DNA from: Tuctoria greenei
Lineage: Eukaryota; Streptophyta; Magnoliopsida; Poales; Poaceae
Assembly (NCBI GenBank): GCA_036927565.1
Contig: JAYESD010000001.1
Coordinates: 51,396,064-51,460,063, forward strand
DNA: 64,000 bases
Direction of reading: 5' to 3'
Shown here: one piece after another, positions 54,956 through 64,000 of the stretch
Position numbering within the stretch: position 1 is the stretch's first letter
How the letters are laid out: every line of letters starts with the position of its first letter
Notes under the pieces: model-generated
What the model was told of the DNA's origin: nothing
Database searches by the model: none
The model's input: the letters and a program-made list of their open reading frames with translations, nothing else
Program-made: the position numbers and the translations under genes

Positions 54956-57236
54956 CTACATAGAAGCACAATACGTCGATGACTCAATACCGTGGTTAGT
55001 CAAAAGGCATTTAGGAATCCAGTACTGAGTCACGTGACGTGCAGCAGGAAAAACACGCGAAAGCTGAGACAAAATAGCAGATTTATGAGCCAATATTTGA
55101 GGATTTTTGTACCCAACTACTGACTTATGAGGTGTTACATGTGTAGCACAAAAAACAATAGGTTTGGGAGCAAACTTTGCATGTTTTCGGCTCATTACAG
55201 CAGGTTGCATGTTCCTATCATTCGGTTTAGCATGTGCAGCAAATTTTGCATGAAAGTTATGAGATCTAGCAGCCATTCTTTCCTTTTTCTGTTGTTTAGC
55301 TAGTCTATAACAAAAATATATGACATGGCCATCTCTACCACAATAGGTACAATGAAATTTAACTTTGTGTTCATGTCTAGATGAGCAAACAACATTTTTA
55401 TTTGACACCGAATAAGACAACACTCCTGCAGATTTGATAACCACTTCTTTTTGTTTAGGTACTGTTTGAATCAAATCACTTCCTAATGACTTTACAATTT
55501 TAGGTGGATGTGCCTTAGCATGAGCATGAGAAACAAAACCTAAACCAATTTTATCATTGCAAGACTTGGAAGAATTCAGCAGCAATTTTATGTTCTTATT
55601 CCCATTACAAAGCCGATCTAATGACCTATGCATGTCATCAAGTATATTGGACAGATTAAGGAAATTTTCACATGAAGTTTTTCCTTTTAATTTGCAATTG
55701 GAACAATATTTAACTTCATGAGAACATAAAGCATTGTTCAATATAGAAATTTCATTTATAACATCTTGTAGTTTCTTATCAAGATCATCACAAGTAGAAC
55801 AATGCAAATCAATTGCAGAATAGCTAGCATCTTTCAAGTTTTTATCATTAAGTGCAACAAGCTCTCTGTTCTTTTCTATTTCTAACTCAAGTTTATCACG
55901 TGTGGAGGTGTGCACACTTCTTAATGAGGACAATTGTTCATATATTAAATCACATGAGGAACAAGAATCATCACTAGGAATCAAGGATTTTAAACAATTA
56001 ATTTTAGATTCTAGTGACTCAATTTTAACAGCTTTGTCCCTAAGCTTTTTGTCCTTTTTCTTAACTATCACAGTGGCACAAGAAATAACATCACACATTT
56101 CTTCGCAAGTAGGACAAACCTCTTTATTATCGCTGTTGTGTTCAGCCTCCTCCATACTTGATCTTGACTTGCCCGCCATGAAGCACAAGTTTGCCAAATC
56201 ATCTTCATCTTCGTCACTTCTATTGTCCACATCGCTTGAGCCAAGTTCCTGGAGTGCGGAGATAAAACTGTTCACCAATTGCCGACCTGTAAAGCCCTTC
56301 TTATTCTTCTTATCATTTGTTGAGGAGTGCTTCGTCCTTGATTGTTTTTCTTCTCAGGAAGTAGAACCTGAAAGGTTTGGACAATCTATATGAAAGTGTT
56401 TTGTCTTACCACATTTGAAGCATCATTGAGGTCCGGAGATTCCTCTCCTTCTAGTTCTCACATTTTGCAATGCTTTTGAGAACCTAGTAGAGAGAAGTGC
56501 TAGCTCCTCCTCTGGAAACTCCTCAATCTGTTCAAGGGTTAGAGAGGACAACAAAGCAAGTGTACCACAAGATGAAGATTGACCGAAGCTAGGCATGTCA
56601 CGTTTTGAAACAAAAGCAATAGACTTGTTGGGGTTCTTACGTGATATTATGTCAATTTCATTAGTTTTAAACTTGGAATATAGCACATACAAAGTAAGTG
56701 TACTCATGACAGTAGATTCACGAAGGGATGTAACTTTCATCTCCCAAATTGACATGTCTAATGCACTTAACAATTGCCTAGCATTTTCAGTATTTGAAAA
56801 ATTAACATTGATGCTATGCAAGTTGCTAAGATTTTTATTAAAGCGAGCAAAGAGACCATCAATTGACTCACCGGGTTGCATCTTGAAGCATATGTATTTT
56901 CGTGTACATGTCTTGACTTACCTCCTTGATCGTGTTGGATCCTTCGTGGTAGTCACAAAGTGCTTTCCACACATCGTATGCAGATCGGAGGTGTACAACA
57001 TGGTCGAAATTGCTTTGAGTTAATCCTTGTATGATCAAGTTCCGAGCCTTGTTTTTGTTGTCGACATCTCTCAGATTTGTAGTTGTAACTTGATCGTTTG
57101 CCGGCACTTTGTAAGGCTTGTATACCTTCTCCCATATTGCGAAGCCTTGAGTGTGGATGAAGGCTTCCATACGTGCCTTCCAAACCTGAAAATGAATACC
57201 ACTAAACACACAAGGTTTGGCGGAGTATTTCTCCAT
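54956..57236 (-). pseudogene. Sirevirus gag with coiled coil and two zinc knuckles
   Basis: It starts at the ATG 57236 (MEKYSAKPCVFSGIHFQVWK) with the gag domain to 56868, shifts frame near 56875, and continues to 56423 (TLEQIEEFPEEELALLSTRF). A stop and short damage follow. The first zinc knuckle CFKCGKTKHFHIDC lies at about 56380-56421. The frame 56278-54956 (440 codons) is acidic at first (DNRSDEDEDDLANLCFMAGK), then has a long coiled-coil region with CxxC pairs, and the second knuckle CTYCGRDGHVIYFC near 55340. A gag of this length is characteristic of Sireviruses. It assembles cytoplasmic particles. Confidence 0.88.
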
Positions 57237-57284
57237 GATGAGTAGTCAAAAACACGTGCAAATCACAAAGATTAGTGCACCATG

Positions 57285-57296
57285 GCTCTGAAACCA
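57285..57296 (-). promoter_or_regulatory. Sirevirus primer-binding site
   Basis: The minus strand reads TGGTTTCAGAGC, the tRNA-Met type site with one change, two bases from the LTR. Confidence 0.92.
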
Positions 57297-57298
57297 AT

Positions 57299-58949
57299 TG
57301 TAAGATCAAAGAGCATGTGAAAAGCTACTATAGGTGGGGTGAATGGTAGATTAAAAAATCTTACGCAGCAGAAACAATTAGATCCCAACCCCTTCGGTGA
57401 AAAAAATGTTCTATTAAAGAAATCATGTGTGAGACTAATTTAAACGTGTTTCACCGTGACAAAAGTGATAGATATCAGAGAGAATCAAGTCACGAATAAG
57501 ACACAACAATAATCACTCAAATCCGTCGAGAGAAACTCGAGTTACGATTGAAAAATCGAACAAAGGTCAATCTGTCCTACCCGAGAAAAACAGTTCTGGA
57601 ACGCTGCAAAGAAACTCGTGTAGAACAGAAACTTACAAATCCAATGACCGTGAAATTTTGACATATGATATATAATCAAGTTGTGAAGAAAACCCAAAAA
57701 GAATCACGTCAATTGGATCTGTAAAACTCGAGTTATGATAAAACCACCGAAGAAAGGTAGTGCTGTGCAGAAAACTCGACGAGAAAAACTTGTCTAGAAC
57801 AAGTCGGATGAACAAGGCACAACACTTCCTTTAAAGTACGATATTTATTCAATAGAACACAAGAGGAACAACCCCAAAGTCGTCTACCACGAGCTATGGC
57901 CTCCCTTGCTTATATAACCAGCCCTTAGGCCAACCCAAAACAAACTAGGACTCTAATCCTACTCAGTTCACGAATTGAAACTTTCCATAACTGCTCAAGA
58001 CTCTTCTATACACAGATAGAAGCAATCCTAAGACTTCCAAACACCTCAGGAACGTATCCCACATTCCTAAAACAACTCAAATTCGTGACCCATACGAAAT
58101 CCTATCATAACCAACTCAAATCTTTCCATATTTGAGTCAAACACGACTCAGCCACATCTTTAGTCCATAACCTAGTCGGTTGGACCTTTCTGACCGATTC
58201 TTTACGTCCACATCTCTTCATCACACCTCAAAACCATGTAGCCACGTCCATGCAATCCTTGCATACGTGCAAACAGCATCCACGATACCTTCATATGCAT
58301 TATTCTTGATTCAAACATGCTGCGCAACCTCCCGATCAACTCAACCACAATTCCTCCCGAACTTGGTTGTTGAACCTCATCTTCTCCCTAAGACTAGTTC
58401 AATGGATCATATCACCAGCCATGTCTTGAACTGAAGCAACACCTGCACATGAATAAACAAACAATACTTCCGAGCACAAGTCCTCGACTTGACTCTCATT
58501 AGTTCCGAAATTATAACATCTTACGTGAGCACCTCACATAAGCATGTTGCAAACCATAGCAAAATGATATAAGCCTTAACCACCAAAACACACCAAAAAC
58601 ATAGCAAATGAATACTAAGCAATCTTTCCAACAATGTAATGCAAGTTTGAAATTTTTCACAGTAAAAGCAGGAACATTGCGATCAAGCTCCGAATCTTTC
58701 CAAAACTAACCGGAGCTTGATCCGGAGCTTAACAAAGCTAGTACAACCTAGCGCCAGAGCTAGAAAAACATGTCGGAGCTAACCAACATAAGTCGGACCT
58801 AGCAAAAACATAACGGAGCTTAACAAAGACATGCCAGAGCAATCAAAGACATGCCGAAGCTGAAGTCGGACCTTGCTAAAAAGATGTTATGGCAGCATTC
58901 GAAACTTTTATTGTCAAAGCCAATGTACCCAACACGCATAGGTCTCACA
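57299..58949 (-). repeat. Sirevirus 5' LTR
   Basis: 1,651 bp, TGTAAGATC to CTCACA. A minus-strand TATATAAG lies near 57909-57916. An array of ccggagctta/gtcggagcta units sits at about 58680-58880. Confidence 0.92.
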
Positions 58950-58954
58950 GGTTT
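58950..58954. repeat. target-site duplication ggttt, right copy (Sirevirus)
   Basis: Matches 49094-49098. Confidence 0.9.
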
Positions 58955-59579
58955 CTACCGTGCAGCGCAACCCTTTTATATGCCAAGGGCTGACCGTTAC
59001 AGAGGTTGCCTGGGCTGACAAGTGGCCCTGGCGGTATTTAATTCCCTAATACACAATCTACATGTATTAAGTATGAATAACAGGGTGATAACTCGCCTTA
59101 ATAATGGCGTTACCGATATTAACAATCCTCTGATCGTGTGTATTTAAAATGGCATCAATGACACGTAACCAGGTCTTGTAATGGCTATTTAATGACCTCT
59201 TGAATGTACGCACCATTGGAGATCTGTCAGTCTTCCTGTTGCATGCTTAGGTCTGGAGGCTTGACACGTGTCAGCTCTGGAGCTTCCCTTTGTGGGGAGG
59301 CAGGTCCGAAGCTACTATACATGTGGCAGCACCGGATCTTCCCTCTACTCGGGGTTAGGTTCGTGGTCACTAGACGTGTGGCATCACTGGAGCTTCCCTG
59401 TGAAGGGAGTTAGCTCCGGCCTTGCATTACACGTGGCAGTGCCGGAGATACCCGAACGAGGGAGGCAGGTCCAGTGCTATGGGACACGTGTAGCCTTCTG
59501 GGGTCTTTAATTCGGAAAGATGGAAGTCCATAAATTTACTTGCGGTATCTTGGAGTACCCGGTACGCAAGGTACATACA

Positions 59580-60116
59580 GTGGCCCCCAGGCCCACCTCT
59601 AGGAGAAACCCTTTGGGTGAAGTTATTCTACTAGAGGTGGAGCCATATTTGAATCTCGCGGTGCGGCTTCAAAGTCTTTTTCATGGGCCATTGGGGCGAC
59701 AGTCTGCAGTTAAACCATCGCCACATGGCTCCTCTTGATGCGGCAGGTGAGATCCGGGCGTGTAGATCTCACGCAATTGAAGGTCACCGGTTTCCAATAC
59801 GAAAACCGTATCGGTTCCGAGCGACCTGTCAGGTCGCCGCCCTCGGGCTTCCAACTTCCCATCATGACAACGGTTCACCTGGTGTGATAACTTTGACTTC
59901 TCCGCTGAAGTGGACCCGGGCCCATTTGTCATTGACGGGGTAGGTTTTGAAATGTGATATTGATCTCATTGCGGTTTCCATCCAAGTGTTGCGAATGCTT
60001 ACTTAAGAAGGAAATCATGCATGGTTTGAGGACTCTTTACGCCTTCATTCGAACTTGTACTTAGAACCTCTCCACCATTGCTTAGCTTTTCCAACTTTTG
60101 CTCTGCTTTGCTGCGA
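59580..60116. other. Tat-4 polypurine-side spacer and leader of antisense gene
   Basis: Parallels 8146-8678 of Tat-1, including the conserved acgaaaaccgtatcggttcc block near 59800. No gene. Confidence 0.6.
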
Positions 60117-61501
60117 TTGAATTGGGTCTTCCTCGCAGCAAGATCAAGAAGGACGAAGAGTTGGCGAGGGTTCGGACCTACATGGGGTGGTCTAGCGCCT
60201 CCTTTGACAACTCGATCCGCTTCGACAAGATTCCCTCAAGAAGGAACACGCCAGGGAGATCATCTACTTCCCGGCATTCACCATGGTGGGGTTGATCCCG
60301 CCAATTTCAAGTTTCCCCTTGATGCTGCTGGACTTCTACGGGCTCCAGCTTCATCATCTTAGCCCCCACTCCTTCTTTCTAGTGGCGACCTTCTTCCACT
60401 TTTGCGAGATGTGGGTTGGAGTGCCGCCAAGCATCAAGCTCTTCCGGACCTTCTTCACGGTCCATACTACTAGAAAGGGGACAGAGTTGATCGGCTTCTA
60501 CTACTTCATGAAGCGGAAGAATTGTCCTTTCAAGTACTTGAAGACTTCCACCTTCGTGAAGTGGGACAACTAGAAGCAGGACTGGGTGGCCATTGCGGTG
60601 GATCACCACGATAGGCTGGAGTTTCCTACAAGCCTCCCCAACATTGACACCGATGTCTGGAATGCAGCTCTGGAGTTATCCGAAGCATACAAGCCCATCC
60701 TGACAAGCATCTAGCAATGCGTGGAGGGTGGAGTGACCCCTCAGATGGTCTTCGACAACTTCCTGGTGAAGAGGTGGGCTCCGCTTAAGACAAGGGAGTG
60801 ACCCGCATGGGCCTTCAATAGTGAGATGGATCATAACCGGATAGAAGATGATTTTCAGATGAACATGGATGATGAAGCTTTGAAGCTCCATCAGTAGAAG
60901 TTTCAACACGAAGTAGTCTCCCAAGACGTATTGACCCCGCTGGCGAATTTCCTCCCTCTGAACATGGTTCCTGAGGTCAGAAGGGAGCTCCGAAGGGGGA
61001 TGCTAGAGATTGATGACCTCGGCCTTGTGGAGAGGCGTGGGACCGTCAGGATTGCCATTCCTGGAGCTTCATATAGGGTGGCCCCCACCGCTACAAGCCA
61101 GAAGGTTGATGACGTCGGCAAGGGCAAGGGCAAGGAGCCATTCGAGCCTTCCAGCCGGAAGAGGAAGCTGAGGCATGCTGACGGGAGCTCTCTCAGGTCG
61201 GCTCCATCTCCTGCAGCCTCTTCTCCCTGGCCAAGCAGATCTTCAGCGGCCAAGCTATCATCAGAGCCACCGTCCACTAGGGGCACTAGCTTCAGTAAAT
61301 CGACCCCAGCCCCAGTACCGGCTAGGGGCTCCAGGTCCGGAGGTCCTTCCCAGCTGAGGGAGGTCCTGGCTGAGGCGACACTGATGGCTGCGACAAGTTC
61401 TGGGTAGCAACCCGGAGCCTCCACCACACCAACTACGGTGGGTTCTGGCTCCGATCTCCCGAAGAACAAGTTTTGCGCGGACTGGAGTGGAAGCTTCCCA
61501 A
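60117..61501 (+). pseudogene. Tat-4 antisense gene, exon 1, decayed
   Basis: Aligns along its length with 8679-10129. The start ATG reads ATTG here. An early frameshift near 60240 is followed by GLIPPISSFPLMLLDFYGLQ and FHFCEMWVG in the Transposase_28-like domain. Stops lie near 60571 (a Trp in Tat-1), 60712, 60798 and 60895. 60931-61407 is open again with PSSRKRKLRHADG. The exon ends at AAG|GTAAGC near 61501. The conserved domain boundary and intron support a real gene in the ancestor of both elements. Confidence 0.8.
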
Positions 61502-61581
61502 GGTAAGCATTGTCTTCTCTCCTTGAGTTGCTATTCTTGTTTTTATCATGTTTTGAAGTTTTTGATCTTTTACTTCCAAGG
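61502..61581 (+). other. intron of the Tat-4 antisense gene
   Basis: GTAAGC donor and TTCCAAG acceptor, 80 bp, in the same place as the 78-bp intron in Tat-1. Exon 2 then reads VSKKKTEAPAP against VPKKGSEAPPS in Tat-1. Confidence 0.65.
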
Positions 61582-63395
61582 TGTCGAAGAAGAAAACTGA
61601 AGCTCCTGCCCCTGCTGCAGTGATAGATGCAGTGCAAATAGAAGCTCCCGCTTCGACTTCTGCGGCCCCCAGTGATGGCCAAAAACCCGATAGCTCCAAT
61701 GCCAGCTGTTGTGGACTTGGATCCAGTGATGACGCCAGAAGCTCTCGCGGTAGTGCTGGACCACGGGGGAGAGACTCACGAAGAGGTGCCAACGGTTCCA
61801 GAACCTGCGGCTGAGGTTCCGGCACCAGAGCCAGAGATGTAAGAAGCTCCGGTGCCTGAACCAGAAGTTATTGAAGCTCCGACACATGAGATGGAAGTAG
61901 TTGAAGCCCCGGCACCTGAGCCAGAGGTAATTGTGGTCCCGACACCTGAGCCGGAGGTGGAGGGGCTCCAGATGAAGCCACAGTGCCAACCCCAGAGGTG
62001 ATTCCCCCAGAGGTGTCCATGTACGAGTCGGAGCACCCAGAAGAGGCAGCTGCGAGTCCTCCACTCACTAAGCTGATAACAGAATATCCTGGAGAGGAAC
62101 CTTCCACATTAGCTCCGAGTGCCGTAGATGTGGACGAGCTTCCGTCGATCGGTCTAGCCGACGTGGAGTTGCTGGAAAGCGAGCTCGCACCTTGGGGCCC
62201 CTCAGTCGTCTTTAAAGACTCGCTTGAGCCAGCAGAAGAGATTCGGGCTGGTATGGAGCCAATTCCATTGGCGTTGTCCATAGGCAATGCCTACTCCAGT
62301 CTCCATCTGGTCCATCTTACCTTTGACTATGAAAGCAAAGCCGTCGAAGAAGAGCACAACACCTTAAGTCATTGGCGCAGCAGACTTCACTTTGAGACGA
62401 AGCTGGCGCAGTCGAGGCTGGCTGACCAGAAGGAATGGGTGGCAAAGAAGAAGGCTCGGTTAGCGCTTATGGACCGCTTGCTGAATGAGCAGGAGGATGA
62501 CATCAAGGCTCTCCACTAGAAGACTCGAGAGTTTTTTGAGCATGCTAGGGAGACCAATGGGGCTGCTGACGACCGTCAAGACAACCTCAATGAATTAAAT
62601 GAAGTACTCCTCAAACACCGGGAGGCCCTTGACGAGAGGGAGTAAAAGATCTTGGAGAAGCAGGAGGACCTCCTGAAGAGAGAGGAAGAGCTCACCCAAA
62701 GGCTGTCCCTGGGAGCAAACCTTGGCCGACCACACCAAAAAGTTTGAATAGCGGTGCAAGCAAGAAGAGGAGAGGATTTGGCAGGTGGGACAGGAACTCT
62801 CCAAGATAGAGAATGAAGTCTCCATCAGAGAGGAGAAAGTGAAGGGTAGGGAGAAGGATCTGGCGAACCATCGGAATGGCATCCACCTTTGGGAGATGGA
62901 GCTTGCTGACCGCGAAAAGCAGGTGGCTAAAAGTATTCAGCGGCATGCCAAGGAGGTCGAGCGCATCTCCTAGGAAGGTTCGGAGCTTGCAGCTGCAAGA
63001 AGGTCGCTGGAGGAACTTAGGAACTTGAGGTCGATTGAGTCCTAGCAAGTCTGAGACTTCTTTGGGCATGCCAACAAAGCTTTGGTGCCGCTTGACTTCA
63101 GTCCAGTACGTTCGGCTAACCCGGAGCTAGAGCTGGACAAAGCGCTGGTGGCATTGAGCTATGTCAACAACAAGATGGATGCAATGGGTGACGTCATCGT
63201 CGAACAACTAGAGACGAAGGGGGAGTCTCTGTCCAAGAACGTCGCCGAGTACGTGCTAACGTATTTCAAAAGTCAGGACCCCCCAACTCTCTCTATATTT
63301 GGTAGTCGAAAGGACCCGTTGTCGAAGAGGAGGATGCCGTCAGGGCCAGTGTGCAAGAAGTTGCCGACAAAGTTGCCTCATTTTTTTGTAGGACC
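61582..63395 (+). pseudogene. Tat-4 antisense gene, exon 2, decayed
   Basis: Pro/Glu-rich repeats of EAPxxEPEV type at about 61800-61980, then a coiled-coil region from about 62300 with LRLxQSRLADQKEW-like ETKLAQSRLADQKEWVAKKK, matching the Tat-1 order. Stops near 62518, 62643, 62749, 62971 and 63043 and several frameshifts break it. Its C-terminal part (ALSYVNNKMDAMGDVIVEQL) is recognisable to about 63290. Confidence 0.78.
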
Positions 63396-63679
63396 TCTAG
63401 TAGCTAGATCTTTTTTTCCGCCTTCACTTGTAATCCTAATTTTGTATGAATGAAATCCAATCTTTTGGATGAATGAATTCCATTTTGTGTGTGTCTTCAA
63501 TGCATTGTCCTTTATATTGTTGGCCCCCTGGTAGATGTACACAATTTCACTACGAAGATGTACCACAAGGATTTGACAATGTGTTGATGACTTCACTTCT
63601 CGCTCGTAGCCAAAATGATAGCTCTGAGTTCCGTAGTTTACCTCCGACATCTCCAGGGACCCTTTGTTGCATCGGCGAC
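63396..63679. other. 3' flank of Tat-4 antisense gene
   Basis: AT-rich with repeated tgaatgaatt/tgaatgaaatcc, then ggccccctggtagatgtaca shared with Tat-1 near 12292. No gene. Confidence 0.55.
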
Positions 63680-64000
63680 AGGCCCCCTGGGAGTTATCGG
63701 AGCTAGGTAGCTCCGACGGTGTCCACTATCAATGCTTATAAACATCAACGGCGGGCCCCTTGGGAGTTGTTGGAGCTTGGTATGTCCGATGGCGCTCACC
63801 ATCAACACTTAGAAACATCGACAGCGGGCCCCCTAGGAGTTGTCAGATCTTGTTAGGTCCGACGGCGCCCACCATCAACACTTAGAAACATCGATGGTGG
63901 GCCCCCTGGTTGTTGTTGGTGCTGCTTGGTAGGTCCGACGACACCCACCATCAACGCTTAGAAATGTCTACGGTGGGCCCCCTGGGAGTTGTTGGATATT
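63680..64000. repeat. Tat-4 minisatellite, about 80-bp unit
   Basis: Four or more units with gggccccctgggagttgt, then a gct..gtccgacgg segment, then cccaccatcaacacttag and aaacatcgac. It continues past the window end. It is related to 12428-12675 and 47390-47560. Confidence 0.85.

Larger units (their letters stand above)
49099..58949 (-). mobile_element. Copia Sirevirus, full length
   Basis: A 9,851-bp minus-strand element with LTRs of 1,659 bp (49099-50757) and 1,651 bp (57299-58949) and the 5-bp duplication ggttt. The Copia order gag, protease, integrase, RT, RNase H is seen leftwards from 57236. Sirevirus traits are the extended gag with two zinc knuckles and a coiled-coil region, and several GGGGGA-type purine tracts upstream of the 3' LTR. 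All genes carry frameshifts or stops. Confidence 0.92.
48876..59579 (-). repeat. Tat-4 LTR B, split by the Sirevirus
   Basis: The parts are 48876-49098 and 58955-59579 (about 848 bp together). It starts TGTCAAAG and ends ggtacataca before gtggcccccagg. The TATA-like ccttttatat near 58969 is in the same place as in Tat-1. The Sirevirus insertion with duplication ggttt divides it. Confidence 0.8.
28358..64000 (+). mobile_element. CACTA-2: En/Spm-type element, left part, heavily nested
   Basis: Begins CACTACGTAAGAAAC at 28358 after cca. The next 370 bp hold repeated GAGACGAGC/GCCCGTCTC motifs, a subterminal array unlike that of CACTA-1. A TNP2 gene follows in pieces at 29010-29440 and 45453-46549. 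Everything else to the window end is inserted DNA. The remaining transposase and the right terminus must lie beyond 64000. Confidence 0.8.
46550..64000 (-). mobile_element. Gypsy Tat-4 complex: LTR, short internal, LTR, internal (runs off window)
   Basis: Two Tat-type LTRs (46550-47288 and 48876-59579) lie in the same orientation as Tat-1. Between them is a 1.6-kb internal region with a primer-binding site on its right. The second LTR is followed by the polypurine-side internal region with the antisense gene, so a third LTR is expected beyond 64000. This is the LTR-internal-LTR-internal order of a tandem copy. The two LTRs are only about 70-75% alike by eye in the first 60 bases, so they belong to different subfamilies. 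No gag-pol is visible in the window. Confidence 0.75.

Noticed and set aside
1..64000. CRISPR arrays, tRNA or rRNA genes, bacterial operons
   Set aside because: Tandem repeats here have no regular spacer structure and lie inside plant retrotransposons. No cloverleaf or rRNA segment was recognised, and all coding remnants belong to plant transposons.

Overview
The window is plant repeat DNA, almost certainly from a grass (Poaceae). The evidence is the combination of En/Spm-type CACTA transposons, Tat-lineage Gypsy elements with a long antisense gene, a chromovirus with 4.6-kb LTRs, a Sirevirus (Copia) and LINE fragments, nested in one another. I see no intact host gene, rRNA, tRNA or CRISPR array. 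Everything below was read by eye from sequence and translations; no database search was run.

Layout. CACTA-1 occupies 1-26373. Its left end lies outside the window and its right terminal inverted repeat ends at 26373. It carries a TNP1-like gene on the minus strand (1-1703), a central repeat-rich spacer with TATA boxes at both sides (3600-5450), and a TNP2 transposase gene on the plus strand (6641-24580). The TNP2 gene is interrupted twice: by Gypsy Tat-1 (7318-20225, target duplication acacg) and by an LTR-type insertion (22086-23710, target duplication cctat). Downstream of TNP2, CACTA-1 holds a 1.28-kb inverted repeat (24795-26078) built from captured pieces of a host SNF2 helicase gene that looks like the CLASSY/DRD1 family. 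CACTA-1 itself sits inside a LINE (26374-27725), followed by a second LINE fragment.

CACTA-2 starts at 28358. Its TNP2 gene is split by a 16-kb chromovirus (29441-45447, target duplication atgat) and again at 46550 by a Tat-type LTR complex that runs off the right end of the window. That complex has the order LTR, short internal, LTR, internal. Its second LTR is in turn split by a Sirevirus (49099-58949, target duplication ggttt).

How the parts work together. The retrotransposons encode the usual gag, protease, reverse transcriptase, RNase H and integrase, all damaged by stops and frameshifts. Both Tat copies also carry a two-exon gene antisense to gag-pol; in Tat-1 it is far better preserved than gag-pol. 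The most interesting object is the SNF2 inverted repeat. CLASSY and DRD1 proteins serve RNA-directed DNA methylation, the pathway that silences transposons. A hairpin transcript from this locus could yield small RNAs against that host gene. The idea resembles the known rice case of miR820, carried by CACTA elements and targeting DRM2. This is a hypothesis from sequence only.
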